A stretch of DNA of 64,000 nucleotides, from NCBI GenBank assembly GCA_002794735.1, contig NBAZ01000034.1:62001-126000 (forward strand), given 5' to 3'. Under the pieces are notes generated by a model, which saw only the letters and a list, made by a program, of their open reading frames with translations, was not told the origin of the DNA and did not search any database. Positions 22,074-34,573 of this stretch are shown piece by piece; the stretch's first letter is position 1, and the number at the start of each line of letters is the position of its first letter. The DNA is from Pyrrhoderma lamaoense (taxonomy: Eukaryota; Basidiomycota; Agaricomycetes; Hymenochaetales; Hymenochaetaceae). The position numbers and the translations under genes were made by a program.

Positions 22074-24090
22074 TTATAAGTCCCCCCTCGTCCAGTCCAC
22101 GGCCCGTTTCAGTTGTTCGAGCGTGAGGAAGATGAGGATCGTCGTCGGGTTTAACCGTGTCCATCTATATTTTTTTATTTGATTGATTGATTGATTGTAT
22201 TCGTTCGTTTGTTTATCGGAGAAGTATAGAATAGCGAGTTAGTACGAGGACTCTTTTGTATATATAGAAGGGAGGAGAGAGAGAAAAGGGCAAGAACGTA
22301 CGCGGGCACCCAACCCTTGAACATGAACAACGGACCCTCGTTCTTCAACGAGTTCTTGATGACTTGTATGGTGGAACTAGATCCTGGACCGGACGCGTTC
22401 ATAATTCGACTCTACAGGCACAGAAACAGTAAATAACAGAGGTTGGAACAGATAGAGAACGGAAGAGAGAGATAGGGCGGATTCACCTTGATAACATCCG
22501 CAGGCGAACAAACGGTGGTGGCCACAGTCCCAGCCGCGAAGCTAGCCGTGAAATGACAGTATATGTTATCTGAGAAATACGGAGTCTTGAGAAGTTCTGA
22601 TTTGAAATAGTCGTATCTAGATTCGGAACGAAACGTCCGAGAGGAAACCCGGTGTTATAATTTGAAAAAAAGATTGGGAGAGAAAGAGAGAGAGAGAGAG
22701 AAGGAGTTGTAAGTAAGAATCAGAGAAGAAAGAGACGTATAGGACATACGAAGCCAACTGAGAAGCGTTCATAAGAACGGCACGGAACACATTCGGAACA
22801 ACACCTCGTCCAAGAGACGAAATGCCTTCCTCCCTCACCATCTATAATAATCTTTCTCATCAAGCGAGATCCAACGAGTGATACCGAACCACATACCCTG
22901 AACAACGCATCAAAACAATGCTTATAGTTGAACCTCTTCTCTGGTGGTTTTGCAAAGTCGCCCTGGAGTCGGACCATGATGATCTCTTTATGATACGTGC
23001 ACATGCATTAGGTATCAAGTACTGAGTGTGTCAATGTCAGAGTTGGATCTTACCTCCCGGGTTCCCAACGAACCCCGCAATTCCTCCAGCTAAGATAAGA
23101 CTTGTTTAATAGTCTCCCCTTGTTTATGGGGTAGGTGAACAAAGAGTGTTGCTTACCCATACTACCAGCCAAAGCAAGCTTCCAAGGAGGTGAATCAGGA
23201 CCTAAGTTTCCCGACCCCAGTTCAGTCTATCAGTCTAAAGTCTCTTCCATGTAGAAAAAGAAAAAAGGAGGAAGGGGTAAAAACGTACCAGCACCGACAA
23301 TCTTCTTACTCTCATCGTATGCCCAAAAACGGCATACGGAGTAACTCATCTGACGCATCCACGTCCCTGAGATACCATCGAACAAACCCCTCACTCCGGC
23401 CGTCCGAACCGTCTTTTGGATTGAGGCTATCATCCGTTTGTCTCCTGAAGCTTGAAGACGGACTTTGGTCAAGTCTAGGGGACTAGATGGGGTAAGAGTG
23501 ATTTATGTTTTATCGTTTGCATGGTTGATTGGTGAGTGAGTAGGAGTGGATGTATGCCAACGATTATAAGGTGTGTGTGTGTGTGAACAAAGGTGATGGA
23601 GCGAGTGTTGATAAGTCGGACGTTTTGGAAATTTGGAAGTTGGACGAGAGATATGAAGAAGAATTGGGAAAAGGGGAGGAAGTATTTTTGGGTAATGGAG
23701 GGGGGGGGGGAAGGGGTCAATATATGAGCCACTTTTGAGGGGATAATTACTTTAAGCACGTACTGGGTTATAGAAGCAGCGATGGTTGCAGCGAGACCTG
23801 GAAGAGGAAGAGACCCCACGGATTAGTCATGGGTACACGCCGAACGAATTCGCCCAACCCCCCAGCCGATGAGTGCATGTACGCAGGAATCGTGTGCAAG
23901 GAGTAGAGAGTGTATCCGAGCGGATTATCGAGTGTTAGACATAATGTGATAAGTACTGCTGAACGTGCAAGGTAAAATGCGTACCTCCAAGCCAAAACGG
24001 GTATGGTTGCTTCTTCTTTGGAGGAGGAGCAACAGCAGGTATAGAAACCGATGGTTCGACTAGCTTCACAGCAGTAGCACTCTGAGTCAT
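22074..24090 (-). CDS. DIC1: Mitochondrial dicarboxylate carrier (SLC25 family)
   Basis: Inner-membrane carrier exchanging dicarboxylates such as malate and succinate for phosphate; 308 aa. Ten exons: 23985-24090, 23764-23797, 23289-23482, 23157-23201, 23054-23089, 22897-22985, 22750-22841, 22487-22616, 22302-22411, 22074-22164, total 927 nt with all phases closing and no frameshift. Three carrier repeats are visible. Repeat 1 has ASITHPLDLTKVRLQASGDK (PxDxxK signature), followed by GIRGLFDG-type and RQMSYSVCRFWAYDE segments. Repeat 2 has GNPGEIIMVRLQGDFAKPPE. Repeat 3 has VCSPADVIKSRIMNASGPG, then FKGWVPAWTRLNPTT and the terminal TLEQLKRAVDW. The RLQASGDKRM and VRLQGDFAKP elements favour dicarboxylate over other SLC25 members. 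There is a short Pro/Lys-rich N-terminal leader. Confidence 0.92.
22178..22198 (+). repeat. (GATT)n microsatellite in a DIC1 intron
   Basis: About five consecutive TTGA/GATT units within the last intron. Confidence 0.6.
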
Positions 24091-27000
24091 CGTCTATCCT
24101 TTTCTTATGTCTCTAATGTAGGACGTTTTATACGTGTATGCGTGTATGAGACAGCACACAAGGTAGAGAATGGGGAAGAGACAAGAAGAGAAGCAGAGAA
24201 CTAAATATAGATATTTACTTAGTAAGCCTCTATGTAGAAATACTCTATGCACGGGACGTCCTCAAAGAAAGATATCTGGACGACGAGAGGTAAGTCGTTG
24301 TGACGTGGAGGAAGGGGACGGGAGTGGGTGGAGGGAGGATATAGCAGGGAGTGAAGGGCGAGGGTGTGAATTGAGAGAGAGACGATTCGTGGAGGATGTC
24401 TTCATTTCTCAGTTCCCGATTTTTAAGCAATCATTTCAAGATCTCAAGAACTCTCTCCCATTGATTGGATCACGGATACAAAAAGGAAAAGGCAAGCAGT
24501 AGGGTTTGCATTTGAAAAATGGTAACAGAAGCCAGCTGACCTTTGCTCGTCGTCACTTGCTGAGGTAAGCGATTTACCCCACATTTTGGTTGAGACGTGT
24601 TCGCCTTTTACCCCGCACTCGTCACATCCCCACGTCCTATCAAACTCAGAGTTTTTGCCAATCAGTAGTTATCTAGAAAATGTACACAAAAGTATACAAA
24701 TTGATAAGTCTGCGCACAAGTTGCATTAGCTCGTTGTTTGCTTGGTGCACCCTTCCGTGAGATGCCTTCCGTACCTTCCGTGTTCCCAAATAAACATGTG
24801 GAAGAGATTGCGTGCAGAATGACGGAGGATATCAACTAATGCTAAATATTAATAACAGCGATAGTCACCAACCCGATTTCGTCCGTTCCGTCTGCTCATG
24901 TTTACTAGCACCTAACACACGCACGCACACATATATATAAAGAGAGAAGGTAAATCTCACCCTGTTCTGCCTTCTCGGAACACCGTACACTACGCAGCTG
25001 TACATTCGGTCAAAACCTCAGGTTATCGCCAAACATAATAGTAAATGTGGGGGAAGTGGGATGCAAAGGTTGATTGTACACTAATCATTCTGATGTATAT
25101 TCAATTAATGGTAATAATAATATACCATTATTATCATTATTATCATCATTAATATATGCACACGACCCTATAATAGCCCCTTTCCCCCTTTCCATCAAGC
25201 TTCGGGATTCTATCACTCCTTGCTTCTTACTTCTTGCTTCTTCTTGTGGATTTCTCTTTATCTCGCGTGGACGTCGTTGATCCTAGTCCCGACAGCCTGA
25301 GCTTTCGCAACACACTACACTCTCCTATGAGACAGACAGAGAGACAGAGATTGCATATTTCTGTGCGAAACCCCGCGCTTTAGTAACTAAACACAACCGG
25401 TCCTTATTGACACCTACAACACTACTTTTGCTCTTCACTAAACTACGGGAGGGGGAAGGGGGATCACAGTGCGAGCTTACGAGTTTAAGCTATATGATTG
25501 TACAGTGAAATACTTCTCCTGACTGACTACTAAGAGAGGTAGGTGATTGTATTGCATACTATTTCATTGCATTCTGTCGAGTCCTGCGCCTTCTTAGCTC
25601 TGAGTTGCTGAGTTACTGAGTTACTGAGGGCAACGGCCTTATTGGCGGCGGCTAAGACGGGGGTTCTGGATAGAGGAAGATGTGATTGTGATATCAGATA
25701 TGATTGTGTTGTGTATGAGTTCACGTTGGGCCTTTGTAGCTCAGCACGGGTTGGCGAGCTATTAGCTAAGGCGCGTGTTTCGAATAGTGAAGAAAATAGT
25801 GATTTGCGAACATGCGTTTACCTACTCTTGTTCTCGAGCATGTGAGGTAAGGATCATAGTTACTGATGCTGATATTTGGCATCTTCATTCCTATTCGATC
25901 ACGTTCATGTAGTTATGGTATCTTTCAAATGGGAGGAGAGAACGAGATCGTGACTCTTTATAATTTTATTCCAATTGATTTATTCCGTGACTTCTATCAG
26001 GTTGAGTAAGTTATGAGGAGGTAGTTGATTGTAGAAGTGAACAACGAACACATTCTCGAGTTGGTAATGATTCTATGATTAAAGAAATGACATAAAAGAG
26101 CTCCAATGGCTCGTTATATACATGTCGTGTGCGTTTGTATATGTGTGTGGTTGTGAGTGGGAGTGGAGAAAGAGAAACGGATACTGTCTGACTCTTTCGG
26201 TTTCGGTTTCTTGTGGTTTGATGGTTTGTGTTCGTAGTGGATATGAAACTCATTAAAACAATTAATGAGATATTATCTTTGGGGGCTTAAACATGGGCAT
26301 GAACATGAAACATAAATCATCTTCACGCCCCCCACACTCTCTTCTGCACTACACGATGCCTCACTTTAAAGTATACAGTTCTTGTTCTGGGACGTACTTA
26401 CATGTATATTATTGTATACCCGTTGAGACTTGCCTCTTAGCTCCTCGCCACCATGCTCCCCTCCCCCCCTCCCTTCTCTATGATTTGAATTCTTGTTACA
26501 TTGTTAGTTCACTTGATGACTTTGTGTTCTCGAGTTTCCTCTACCTCAGAGTGAGATAGTCAAGGGTGCAGTGATCAAACTTACGTATACATACTTTTAC
26601 CTGACTATAGTAAGTACACTTCAAACGTTTTCTTACCTTAGTACTTATAACTAGTATTTCTCTACCCGTGTTGGTACTTCTTAACACTCCAACTTTTACT
26701 TCTGAACTTTTGCGTACGTACGCATGCATGCATGTACGTTGTTAATCGTAGTTGCGTTTTTTTTTGCACGATTGATACGTGGACGTAAACATGGAGCTCA
26801 CTTCTGTATGTTACCTATCACCTTTTTGTCTTTCTCCGTATCTGTTTATCTGTTTATCAATCAACCCACCTACCTGCTCCACTTAACTAAAACTGCCCCT
26901 ACCTTGGAGTCCTAAAGTCCCATGACAGAAGTTTGTTATGAGAAGTTAGTAGTTGATATCTGATAGCTAAGGAAGAGAAAAGAAGAGAGAGGTGTTTGCT

Positions 27001-28196
27001 GAGGGAAGCGTAGTACTATTCTACTATATGAGTGGGTCCCTTTAAATGATGGTACGGTTATACGTTGCTTTTAGAATATGGTAGGACCTTTCTTTTCTTT
27101 TCGCTCTTCGTAGGGTACGGGCAGAGGAAGGGACGGAACCCATTTTCGGTTTCCCTAATAGAACTAAAACCAGTACCTGGTAAGTCAGTGGCAGATGGTT
27201 AGTTAGTTTACCCCATCCCTTGCTCTCATTTTGTGTATGTGAGCAAGGTCGATGGGAGAAAATTTGCCGCTCATTCAAACTACTCGTTCTTTCGTTTTTC
27301 GGGATCACGCCTTTTTCTTTCTTTTCTTTCTTGCATCTGCATCTGTGGTGTAAGTCATATTAAGAATGTTTGGAATCAGGTAAAAGGGAGAGGGCATGTA
27401 CAAGGTATATCCTGCGCCTATGTACATGTACAAATAAAGTAAAAAAAAAAAAAAACGCACTAGAAAAAGGGAAAGAGGAAGAGAAAGAGGTGCTGAAGGA
27501 ATAATGAGAGGTAGATAGGAAGGGGGTTCGCGATAAGAAAGAGAAAGAGAAAGGAGAAAATGCAAGATGGGTGAACTTAAATTAGAGAGTAGAGAGAGGA
27601 AAGCGGACGAGACGGTAGCAGAGGAACGTGAAAACGAGACCCGAAAAAAAATAATAAGGAAAATAGAAACAAGAAGGGGTGAGGACATAGTTTTGGATAA
27701 AACGGATGTGTGCTGGTATTGTTGGTGTTGTGTTGTCTGTAAATGTGTGAGTGAGTGAAATAGGTTGGATGAAAGCGCGACAGGTGATGGCAATGAGAAG
27801 GAGGTGTGGGCGAAACAGAACAAAAATCAGGAAAGAGAAGAGGTGGGGAAGAAGAGCGAATAATATACGACGAATCCGATATGAAATAAATAAACGCAGA
27901 AAGAACAATATTCGGGAGAATCAATCCATAACAATAACACTGTTCAGACTCTAAAGGGACGTTAAGACGGCGAAGGGAAAGGGTGGGGAGGAGAGGGGTA
28001 AAGGCTTTCGTTGAAGAGAGACAGAAGGCCAACAATTATCAGGGACAACAGTACGACTCCATTCGAACGCGAAGGCACAAAAGACCCACAGACTCGTAAA
28101 CCATAGACAAAGCTCATTAATCAGTGTAAAAGGTCGTCGATTCTACCAAAGAAGGGAGGCATGCAAGAGAACAGGGGAAATCATAAACTCCTTTTT
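24091..28196. other. 4.1-kb region without a supported gene
   Basis: This contains the divergent upstream region of DIC1 and the 3' flank of the polarity gene. It is rich in CT/GA tracts, including A15 near 27437 and GA-rich stretches at 27460-27660. It also carries ATATATATAA near 24934 and an alternating purine-pyrimidine stretch at 26711-26739. Open frames (for example 27305-27823 on -) are low-complexity readings of these tracts. A tRNA-like string near 25731 does not fold as a tRNA. I see no coding gene, but a non-coding transcript cannot be excluded. Confidence 0.45.
26711..26739 (+). repeat. 29-nt alternating pyrimidine-purine tract
   Basis: A strictly alternating stretch composed of CG, TA, CA and TG steps (TGCGTACGTACGCATGCATG and onward), overlapping palindromes GCGTACGTACGC and ATGCATGCAT. 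Such sequences can adopt Z-DNA. Confidence 0.7.
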
Positions 28197-31100
28197 TCAA
28201 AGTAAGTGGGAGACTTTTTGTAAAAGGGCATCCAATTCCTGTTTGATCAGGAAGATATTGCATTAGTAAGAATTATAAATCATAAGAAACTCGAAGAAGA
28301 AGAAAAGTACTGACATTATCCCAATCTTGCATCTTCTTGAATGGTTCAGCATACAGTTCACGGATCTGAGGATGAAGCTTCTCTAAATCAATTTGACGCC
28401 CAAACAACATTTCATCAACCTCGTCCATAGGCTGCTGTACACCGAAAGGACCAGCATTGCTGCTGAGGATAGGATTCGAGCTCCCATTCATCGTTGCCGG
28501 TTGATTCGCCTCCGAGCAGCAATATAAGCCTTCCCATCAATGATTGCTAACATCTCTGTCAACCCAAACTCATCCTTAGGTATCAAAAGCTTCGGTTTCC
28601 CAGGCATAGCAGCTGACGATTGCGGAGAAGGACTCAACGCCGCTCGTGAACCCGTACGCGAATTCGACGACATCGCAAGTGGAGTACCGGACGCAGCAGT
28701 TCGATAATCCGACGAAACATCTGAAAGCACACTTTCGATTGACGGCTGGTATTGTCGATGTGTTTGTGAGTTAGAGTTGGAATTATTAGTGTCAGCTGTT
28801 GGGGTTACCGAGCGCGAACGGCTTTCTGCCAGTTCTTTATCTGTCCTTGTCATATTATTATTCGTAGTTGGCGTTCGTTTTCCTGCTGCAGTTGAAATCG
28901 CGGTCGGCGTTGCTGCACGGCTCCCTGTTTCCGATCCACTCTCGGAGTAGTTTGAGGGCGATGTAGAGCGGAATGTTGATGCAGATGCTGACTGTGGGAC
29001 AGGGGTATTCTTTATCTTATTGAGCACCTTGTTAATCAAAACGCTAGGTTGATTACCACTGAGCGCGCCACTGAGCAAGTCGCTATTATCGGAACTCGAC
29101 GCTGTTAGCCCTCCTAACGATGACGATACCGAGCTTCCTGCCAAGGATTCAGAGATTTCAATTGAAGACTCTGAAGTCGAAGCTCTGAGTTCTTCTTCAA
29201 CAATATCGCTCACATCGTAAGTTTCACCGTCTGGTTGCGTGTAGGAATAGCGCATAGTATCATCAGTTGTTCTACGCTGGCTGCGTAGCATACCTGCATT
29301 CCCTGGTAATACGATGTCGATTCCACGTTGAGCATTTGCCTTAGCTGATAGCGAGATGGCAGCCTTCTGGTTTGCTCGAGATGCAGCTCTTTGAGCCGCA
29401 ATTATTTCCTGTCTTGATGGTTGTTTCGTCTGAGCCTGACTCTTGTTCTCTTCAATTGTGGAGTCAGAGGCTGTCGAGTCTCGGTGTAGGTGGCTCAAAG
29501 CAAGTTCGTCAAGAGGAGCAGAAAGACGGTTGTGTCGTGAAGTGTTCGTGGGTCGGTAAGCAACGGCGCGTCGGAGGACGAAGAGTGGGTCGTCATTCTG
29601 AATATCGTCAGAGGAACCTAGAAGTAATTGAGCAGAATCTACGGAACGACGCTTCAGTTCGTTAGAGCGTCTGAAAATTGGTGGGCGAGGGAAGGCGTCA
29701 AGTATTTTACTTGATGGGGTAAGTTCTCGTTCTTAAGTGTGTAGATAATCAGTCGGCATTCATAGAGAATGAACATAAGACTTTACCTTGACCATCGACT
29801 TGCACTGTCAGCGTATATCTCACCCGGCTTGTACTCCTTCTCTTTGTAAGTTTGTCTTCAACCTCATCTCCACCATCAACAACTCCTTCCAGAATACCAA
29901 ACCTTTCAAGACCCAATTCAATCACCTCGGCGACAGTAATGTTCTTCGGGAAATTAAAGAATTTCTTTCGTTGGTGTTGTGGGATATCTGGATTCACTGT
30001 TGCGTTCTCAGCGCTTCGTTCACGGAGAGTTTCTTTGAAGACGATGGCCTCGGTGTGGGGGTCAAATACCATATTGTCTGGAAGCTCTTCGGGGTAAATC
30101 ACTAGTTGCATTGCAAAACGTACAGATGGAGAAGTGAAGCGCTCAGAACCGACCACTTGACCACTCGTACCAGAACCAGACGATAAGAAGCTATTAGTTA
30201 CACTGTCTGCGCTGCTTGAGCTGATATCAGCTGTAACTCCCTCGTCGTCGTCGTCATATGCCAGTCCATCACCCCGCCGACACGATTCAAATAGAACTTC
30301 ACTGCTGAATCATCCGTAAAGTCGTTCATGGGTAGTTTCCTGATTGCGGGATGTGCGGAAAGGTTGCTTGCCACGGAGCTGATACTTCCCATACTACTTC
30401 GCTTCACACGCATTGGCATTTGCTCAGCCTCCTCTACAAGTTGCTCAAACACTCCCAGCGGTTTCTCATCAGCGGCCAGTCGCATACTGGAACCTTCGAC
30501 TTGTTTGACGGTGAGGTAGTAGTCCGCAGCATCCTCGCCAGCTGCAAGGCGGAATCGTTGCATGGACTGTCTCACGAGTTCTGCTGCCGTAGTAGAGGTG
30601 TTTAGCAATACTGTCTTGAAGGTCGCGTCACTTTGCAAGTTCTTGCCCGCGAATACTCGAATGACACTCAGTTCCGGTACGGCTACTCCCATACCACCCT
30701 GCCCATCTATATTAGATGCAGGTGATAAGATGAGCGAGCCAGGTCGACCACCTTGTGTGCGGAATGAGCCAGCGCCACCAACTGGTACGAGTCCAAGACC
30801 GAATCCAGAACTGTTGGGGGAGGACCCACTCTGGCTTTGCGAGAGAGTAGGCATGACAAGAGAGGCGGACTGGGTAGCATAGGAAGGTTGTTCAGGAGGT
30901 GAAGATGGAGAGCGCTTGAGATACTCAGAGTACATGGCCTGTTGCTGTAAATCACGCTCACGCAATTGTGAAGCATGTTGCGAGACCTGTATGGAAACGG
31001 GAGCTTGTGGTTTCTGTTGACTTTGTGGTTGTAGAGTAGTCTGCGTTTGACTTGCTGGGGTCGGTGATATACGCTGCGTTTGTTGTACTGGCGCACCGCC

Positions 31101-33060
31101 GTTCTGAGAACGCGAGCTTGGGGCTGGGGACAAAGATCCTGCACCATGTGAATGGGTACTAGATGATAAACCGGATTCATCAGAACTTCTCTGTTTCCCA
31201 TCGCTAGATTGTCCTGCACTTGCTGCAAGCCTGCAATATTCTCAATACTTGTCTTGCTACCCTTTTCTTTGTTTCTGCGGCCAAACAGTCCGGCAAACAC
31301 GCCACCACTCTTTTTCTTCTTCTCCTTCCCTCCGTTCTCACTCTCTTCTCCATCTCGGTCAGCTGATCTTTCCTTTCGTAGCTTGGAAACTCCATTGCTA
31401 CCTCCGGAACCGACAGAGGAACGGGTCTCCTGGCTGGGTGTGCGTACCAACTCTTTCTGTGGTGATTCCATCCTTGGTGCTTGTTGACCTTGACCCTGTC
31501 CAGGTCCCATGATTTGTTGTTGTGCAGCCGCTGGACCCTGGCGTTGTGATGGTGCAGGTCCAAGACCAAGTTCCCGACCTTGACCTTCGCGCCTTGACGT
31601 TTTCTAGATGCAGCTTCCTCAGCAGCTTCAATTTCTTCACGAGCACGTTTCTTCTCTTGCTCAAGCTGCTCTTGGCGGCGTTGAAGAATAGCACTTGGGA
31701 GTAAGGGACCAGTACTGTTTAAACCTTGGTTAGTCTGTTGTTGAGCCGGATTCTGTTGAGCTTGGAAAGAAGGCGTTTGCTGAGTAGGTGAAGGGTCATC
31801 CCTGACAACAGAGGGTGTCATCGATAATTTACGTGTCTCAGTTGCATCTAGGGGATCTATCAAAGGACGACTTGGCGCTGAGGACGCATCTTGAGCTGTA
31901 GCGTCCTGCTGCTCTAGCTGAAGTCGCTCGCGAGATGATTGGCTATGCAATACGTTCTGTTGTTGCTGCTGTTGCTGTTGCTGTTGCGGGCCTGGTCCAC
32001 CAGTACGAAGTGAAGGAGGTACAGATGCAGAAGATGCTTCCATCATTTTCACATCTTCAATCATTTCCTGAACGGCGGCAGTGGTTTCATCAATCGAGGA
32101 ATCAACGTCCATCTGCATGATACCCGCTTCTTGTCCTGACATCATTTCGTCCTGCTCAAATGTCGATGTATCTTTCACCATGGCCTCCTCGATTTCTATG
32201 TCGTCCTCGCTCCATTCGACATCTGCGTCCTCATCCTCTTCATTCCAGACAGCGGGTGGATAGCGGAATACATTACTCATTCGGGTGAAAGACACGTTTC
32301 GACCTCCGTTAGAGCTTGTATTGCTATCTGGAGGTGGAGGCCCTCCAGCAAGTTGGACCCGTTTTTTGTTTCTCGAAGACTTGGCAGCAGCTGGATTGGT
32401 ACTTTCTAACTCGGCTTGAGTTGCAGACGCGAGCTACCATACATGAACCAGAGGAATATTGCAAACAAAGTATATAGGAGAATGAGTAAATGTTGAGATA
32501 CGACCTATTTTCAGCTCAAAAATATTAAAAAAACGTACATCAACGTTGCGGTGCCTATTTAATCGTGCGAGCCTTTCAAAGGGCGTTTCAATGTTTTCGG
32601 CGGGTATGTACCCCACTTCTTGGGTTTTAAGTACACGAACTAGCCACCAATAGCTATTACTGTCGTCCATTAAAAATAAGCTGTCCCCCTTGACGACGCT
32701 AGCTTGTCCTTCGACGGTCGCCGAGAAGTTTGTTAGGGAGTACACGAGGTCAAAGTCGATAGATTCATTAGGGATAGAAAGAGAGGAGGAAGAATCTGAC
32801 ATGTAGTCTCCTATGGTGTCGTCTTCGTCAACGTCTATGTCATGGTCTCGTTCAGCACCGTAAGCATTGTCGAGAACATCCATTGAGTCTTCGCCTTCGG
32901 CGTCTGATGAGTCCTCCATAACTGAGTGCTCAGCATTCGCCCCATATTGTTGTTGTCGTTGTTGCATTTGCTGAGTGTATTGCTGCTGAGAGGCTCGACT
33001 ATCGTCGGTGTGTATCTGGTCGCGGAGGTCGAAGGTATCCTGCCTCCGAGGACGCTGCAT
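28197..33060 (-). CDS. Tea4/Bud14-like polarity protein: SH3, PP1-docking motif and Ras-association domains
   Basis: Predicted cell-end/bud-site polarity scaffold linking a type 1 phosphatase to polarised growth. About 1543 aa, exons 32539-33060, 29787-32433, 28315-29731, 28197-28238. The SH3 domain spans residues about 104-162 (DFDLVYSLTNFSATVEGQA, DDSNSYWWLVRVLK, VGYIPAENIETPFERLARLN), which is the Bud14/Tea4 subtype. Just after intron 1, RNVSF fits the RVxF PP1-docking consensus and leads into MSNVFRYPPAVWNEEDEDAD, the region conserved in Tea4/Bud14. There follow a poly-Gln/Ser-rich linker and a basic VFAGLFGRRNKEK patch. A Ras-association-like domain sits near residues 755-850 (VIRVFAGKNLQSDATFKTVL). 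A second sits near 940-1055 (FFNFPKNITVAEVIELGLER). The C-terminus is a Ser-rich tail. Four single-base losses are inferred at about 31590, 31215, 30225 and 28490. Confidence 0.8.
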
Positions 33061-33711
33061 GTTGGCTCAAGAACGTCTGGTACGTGCGTTGAAGAACAAT
33101 CAGGCAAACGGTAAGCATTGTTTTTTCTAAGAAAAGCAGAGAGTGTGAAAAGAGTTAAGCACCTTTCTTTTTGAGAAATAAATAATGTTCACGCTGTGCC
33201 CAGCAGCAATCTTGTATCTCAACCAACCGTCGTATATTGACCTTCGACGACACGAGGAGGTCAAAGTGTGTCAAGTCAAAGAACCAAGACACCAAAAAGG
33301 AAATTTCTTGATGCACTGATCTACATTATTTTTTTCGTTTGATTACCGAAAATAGAAATGACCCATTTTGTTTTGTAAATTCATACATCACAGCAAGAAT
33401 TCTTACTTCTTACATCTTACATGTAAATAGTATGATATACCATTGCTGCAACGACACCGGAAGATATACTAGATGTATTTTAAACTCGTATAGAGGCAAA
33501 GATATGTGGCACCTCGTATCCGGGCAACTTAATCACCGTTTCAGCGCCCTACTATTTGATCACTAAATTGCTCATTGGGGGTGTTTCTTCATCCAAGTAA
33601 AAATAAATACAAATTTATGGGCGTTGTTATATAACAATGATTATATGCATGTATCAACTTTGATTCAGTTCAGAGTACACAGTACTACGCACACACTTGT
33701 TATACAGCATA
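33061..33711. other. Divergent promoter region
   Basis: About 650 nt between the polarity gene (-) and the small hypothetical gene (+). It includes AT-rich sequence and TATATAACA near 33628. No gene is supported. Confidence 0.45.
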
Positions 33712-34220
33712 ATGGCAACCCAAAGGAGAATCACTCAAAGCCCATCACGTACTACTAATGCAAGAAAACAAACAGGAAACCTTGGACCTTCATCGTCCGT
33801 TTCATCACGATTTCAGTACAAACCAGGGGTTAGAGAAACACTCGATTCATTCCGGATGGATATCGAAGGTCTTCAAATCTTTGGCAAAGGGGTAAGAGTA
33901 GAGTTTGATCCGAGTAAGAATAGCTTAATAAGTAAGTATACTTTGGCTTTCTACCTTCGTACTAGTAAGACTTAAGCTTTCCCTTCTATAATTAACAAAT
34001 TGGTCCTGTAGTTCGTCCATCTGTTGATCTTCGAATCTTTGATCAGAAACCCCCGTTAGAACATAAATTTGATTTTTCAGTCGACAAAGACGTAGCTACA
34101 GCCAAACTTGAAAGGATAGCCCAGGTTTATACTGATTGGATAAGTAAGAATGCCAGAAAGATGGACAACGTGAAGCACGCCTCGGATAGGTTTCGTTCAA
34201 TTACACACAAAGGTCCATAA
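33712..34220 (+). CDS. Small hypothetical protein, 142 aa
   Basis: Exons 33712-33931 and 34012-34220 (GTAAGT...CTGTAG), closed phases, 429 nt. ATG 33712 is preferred over the upstream CTG of the open frame. The N-terminus is basic and Ser/Thr/Arg-rich (MATQRRITQSPSRTTNARKQ). A folded-looking core follows (GVRETLDSFRMDIEGLQIFG, VRVEFDPSKNSLI, RPSVDLRIFDQKPPLEHKF). The C-terminal helix (AKLERIAQVYTDWISKNARK) is amphipathic. I recognise no family. No frameshift is needed. Confidence 0.65.
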
Positions 34221-34573
34221 TTGACTTTTTTTTGTAATGCATATTCAAGAAGTGTATAAGAGGATGGAAATCTATGTTCACGTCACCTAGGATAGTGCTT
34301 TGTATACCATTAAGTATTCCCCTTGAATAGAAACAGATGTAGAGAAATCGCATGGATGAATTCGATTTGCTAATAGATTGAATGAAGGATGGTAGGCAAA
34401 AACATAAGACAAATTAAGAATTGGAATGTAAAATATCAAAGTCCCAGATCTACATTTTAAGTAATTTTGTGAAAGAGAGGGAAGGGTATCATTGCAAGCG
34501 AAAACTATGTCCGCGCTCCGTGTAGTGTACATGTTACTTGTACAAAAGGAAGTCAAGAGACAGAGCTGGAGTT
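34221..34573. other. Convergent intergenic region
   Basis: About 350 nt between convergent genes. Nothing beyond 3' flanks is visible. Confidence 0.4.

Noticed and set aside
25725..25800. tRNA-like string (TAGCTCAG ... GTTTCGAATAG)
   Set aside because: A-box and B-box-like pieces are present, but the acceptor stem does not pair and the T-arm consensus is poor.
27305..27823. 172-codon open frame on the minus strand
   Set aside because: It is Ser/Leu/Phe-rich because it reads pyrimidine-rich repeats; no domain, splice sites or start context support it.
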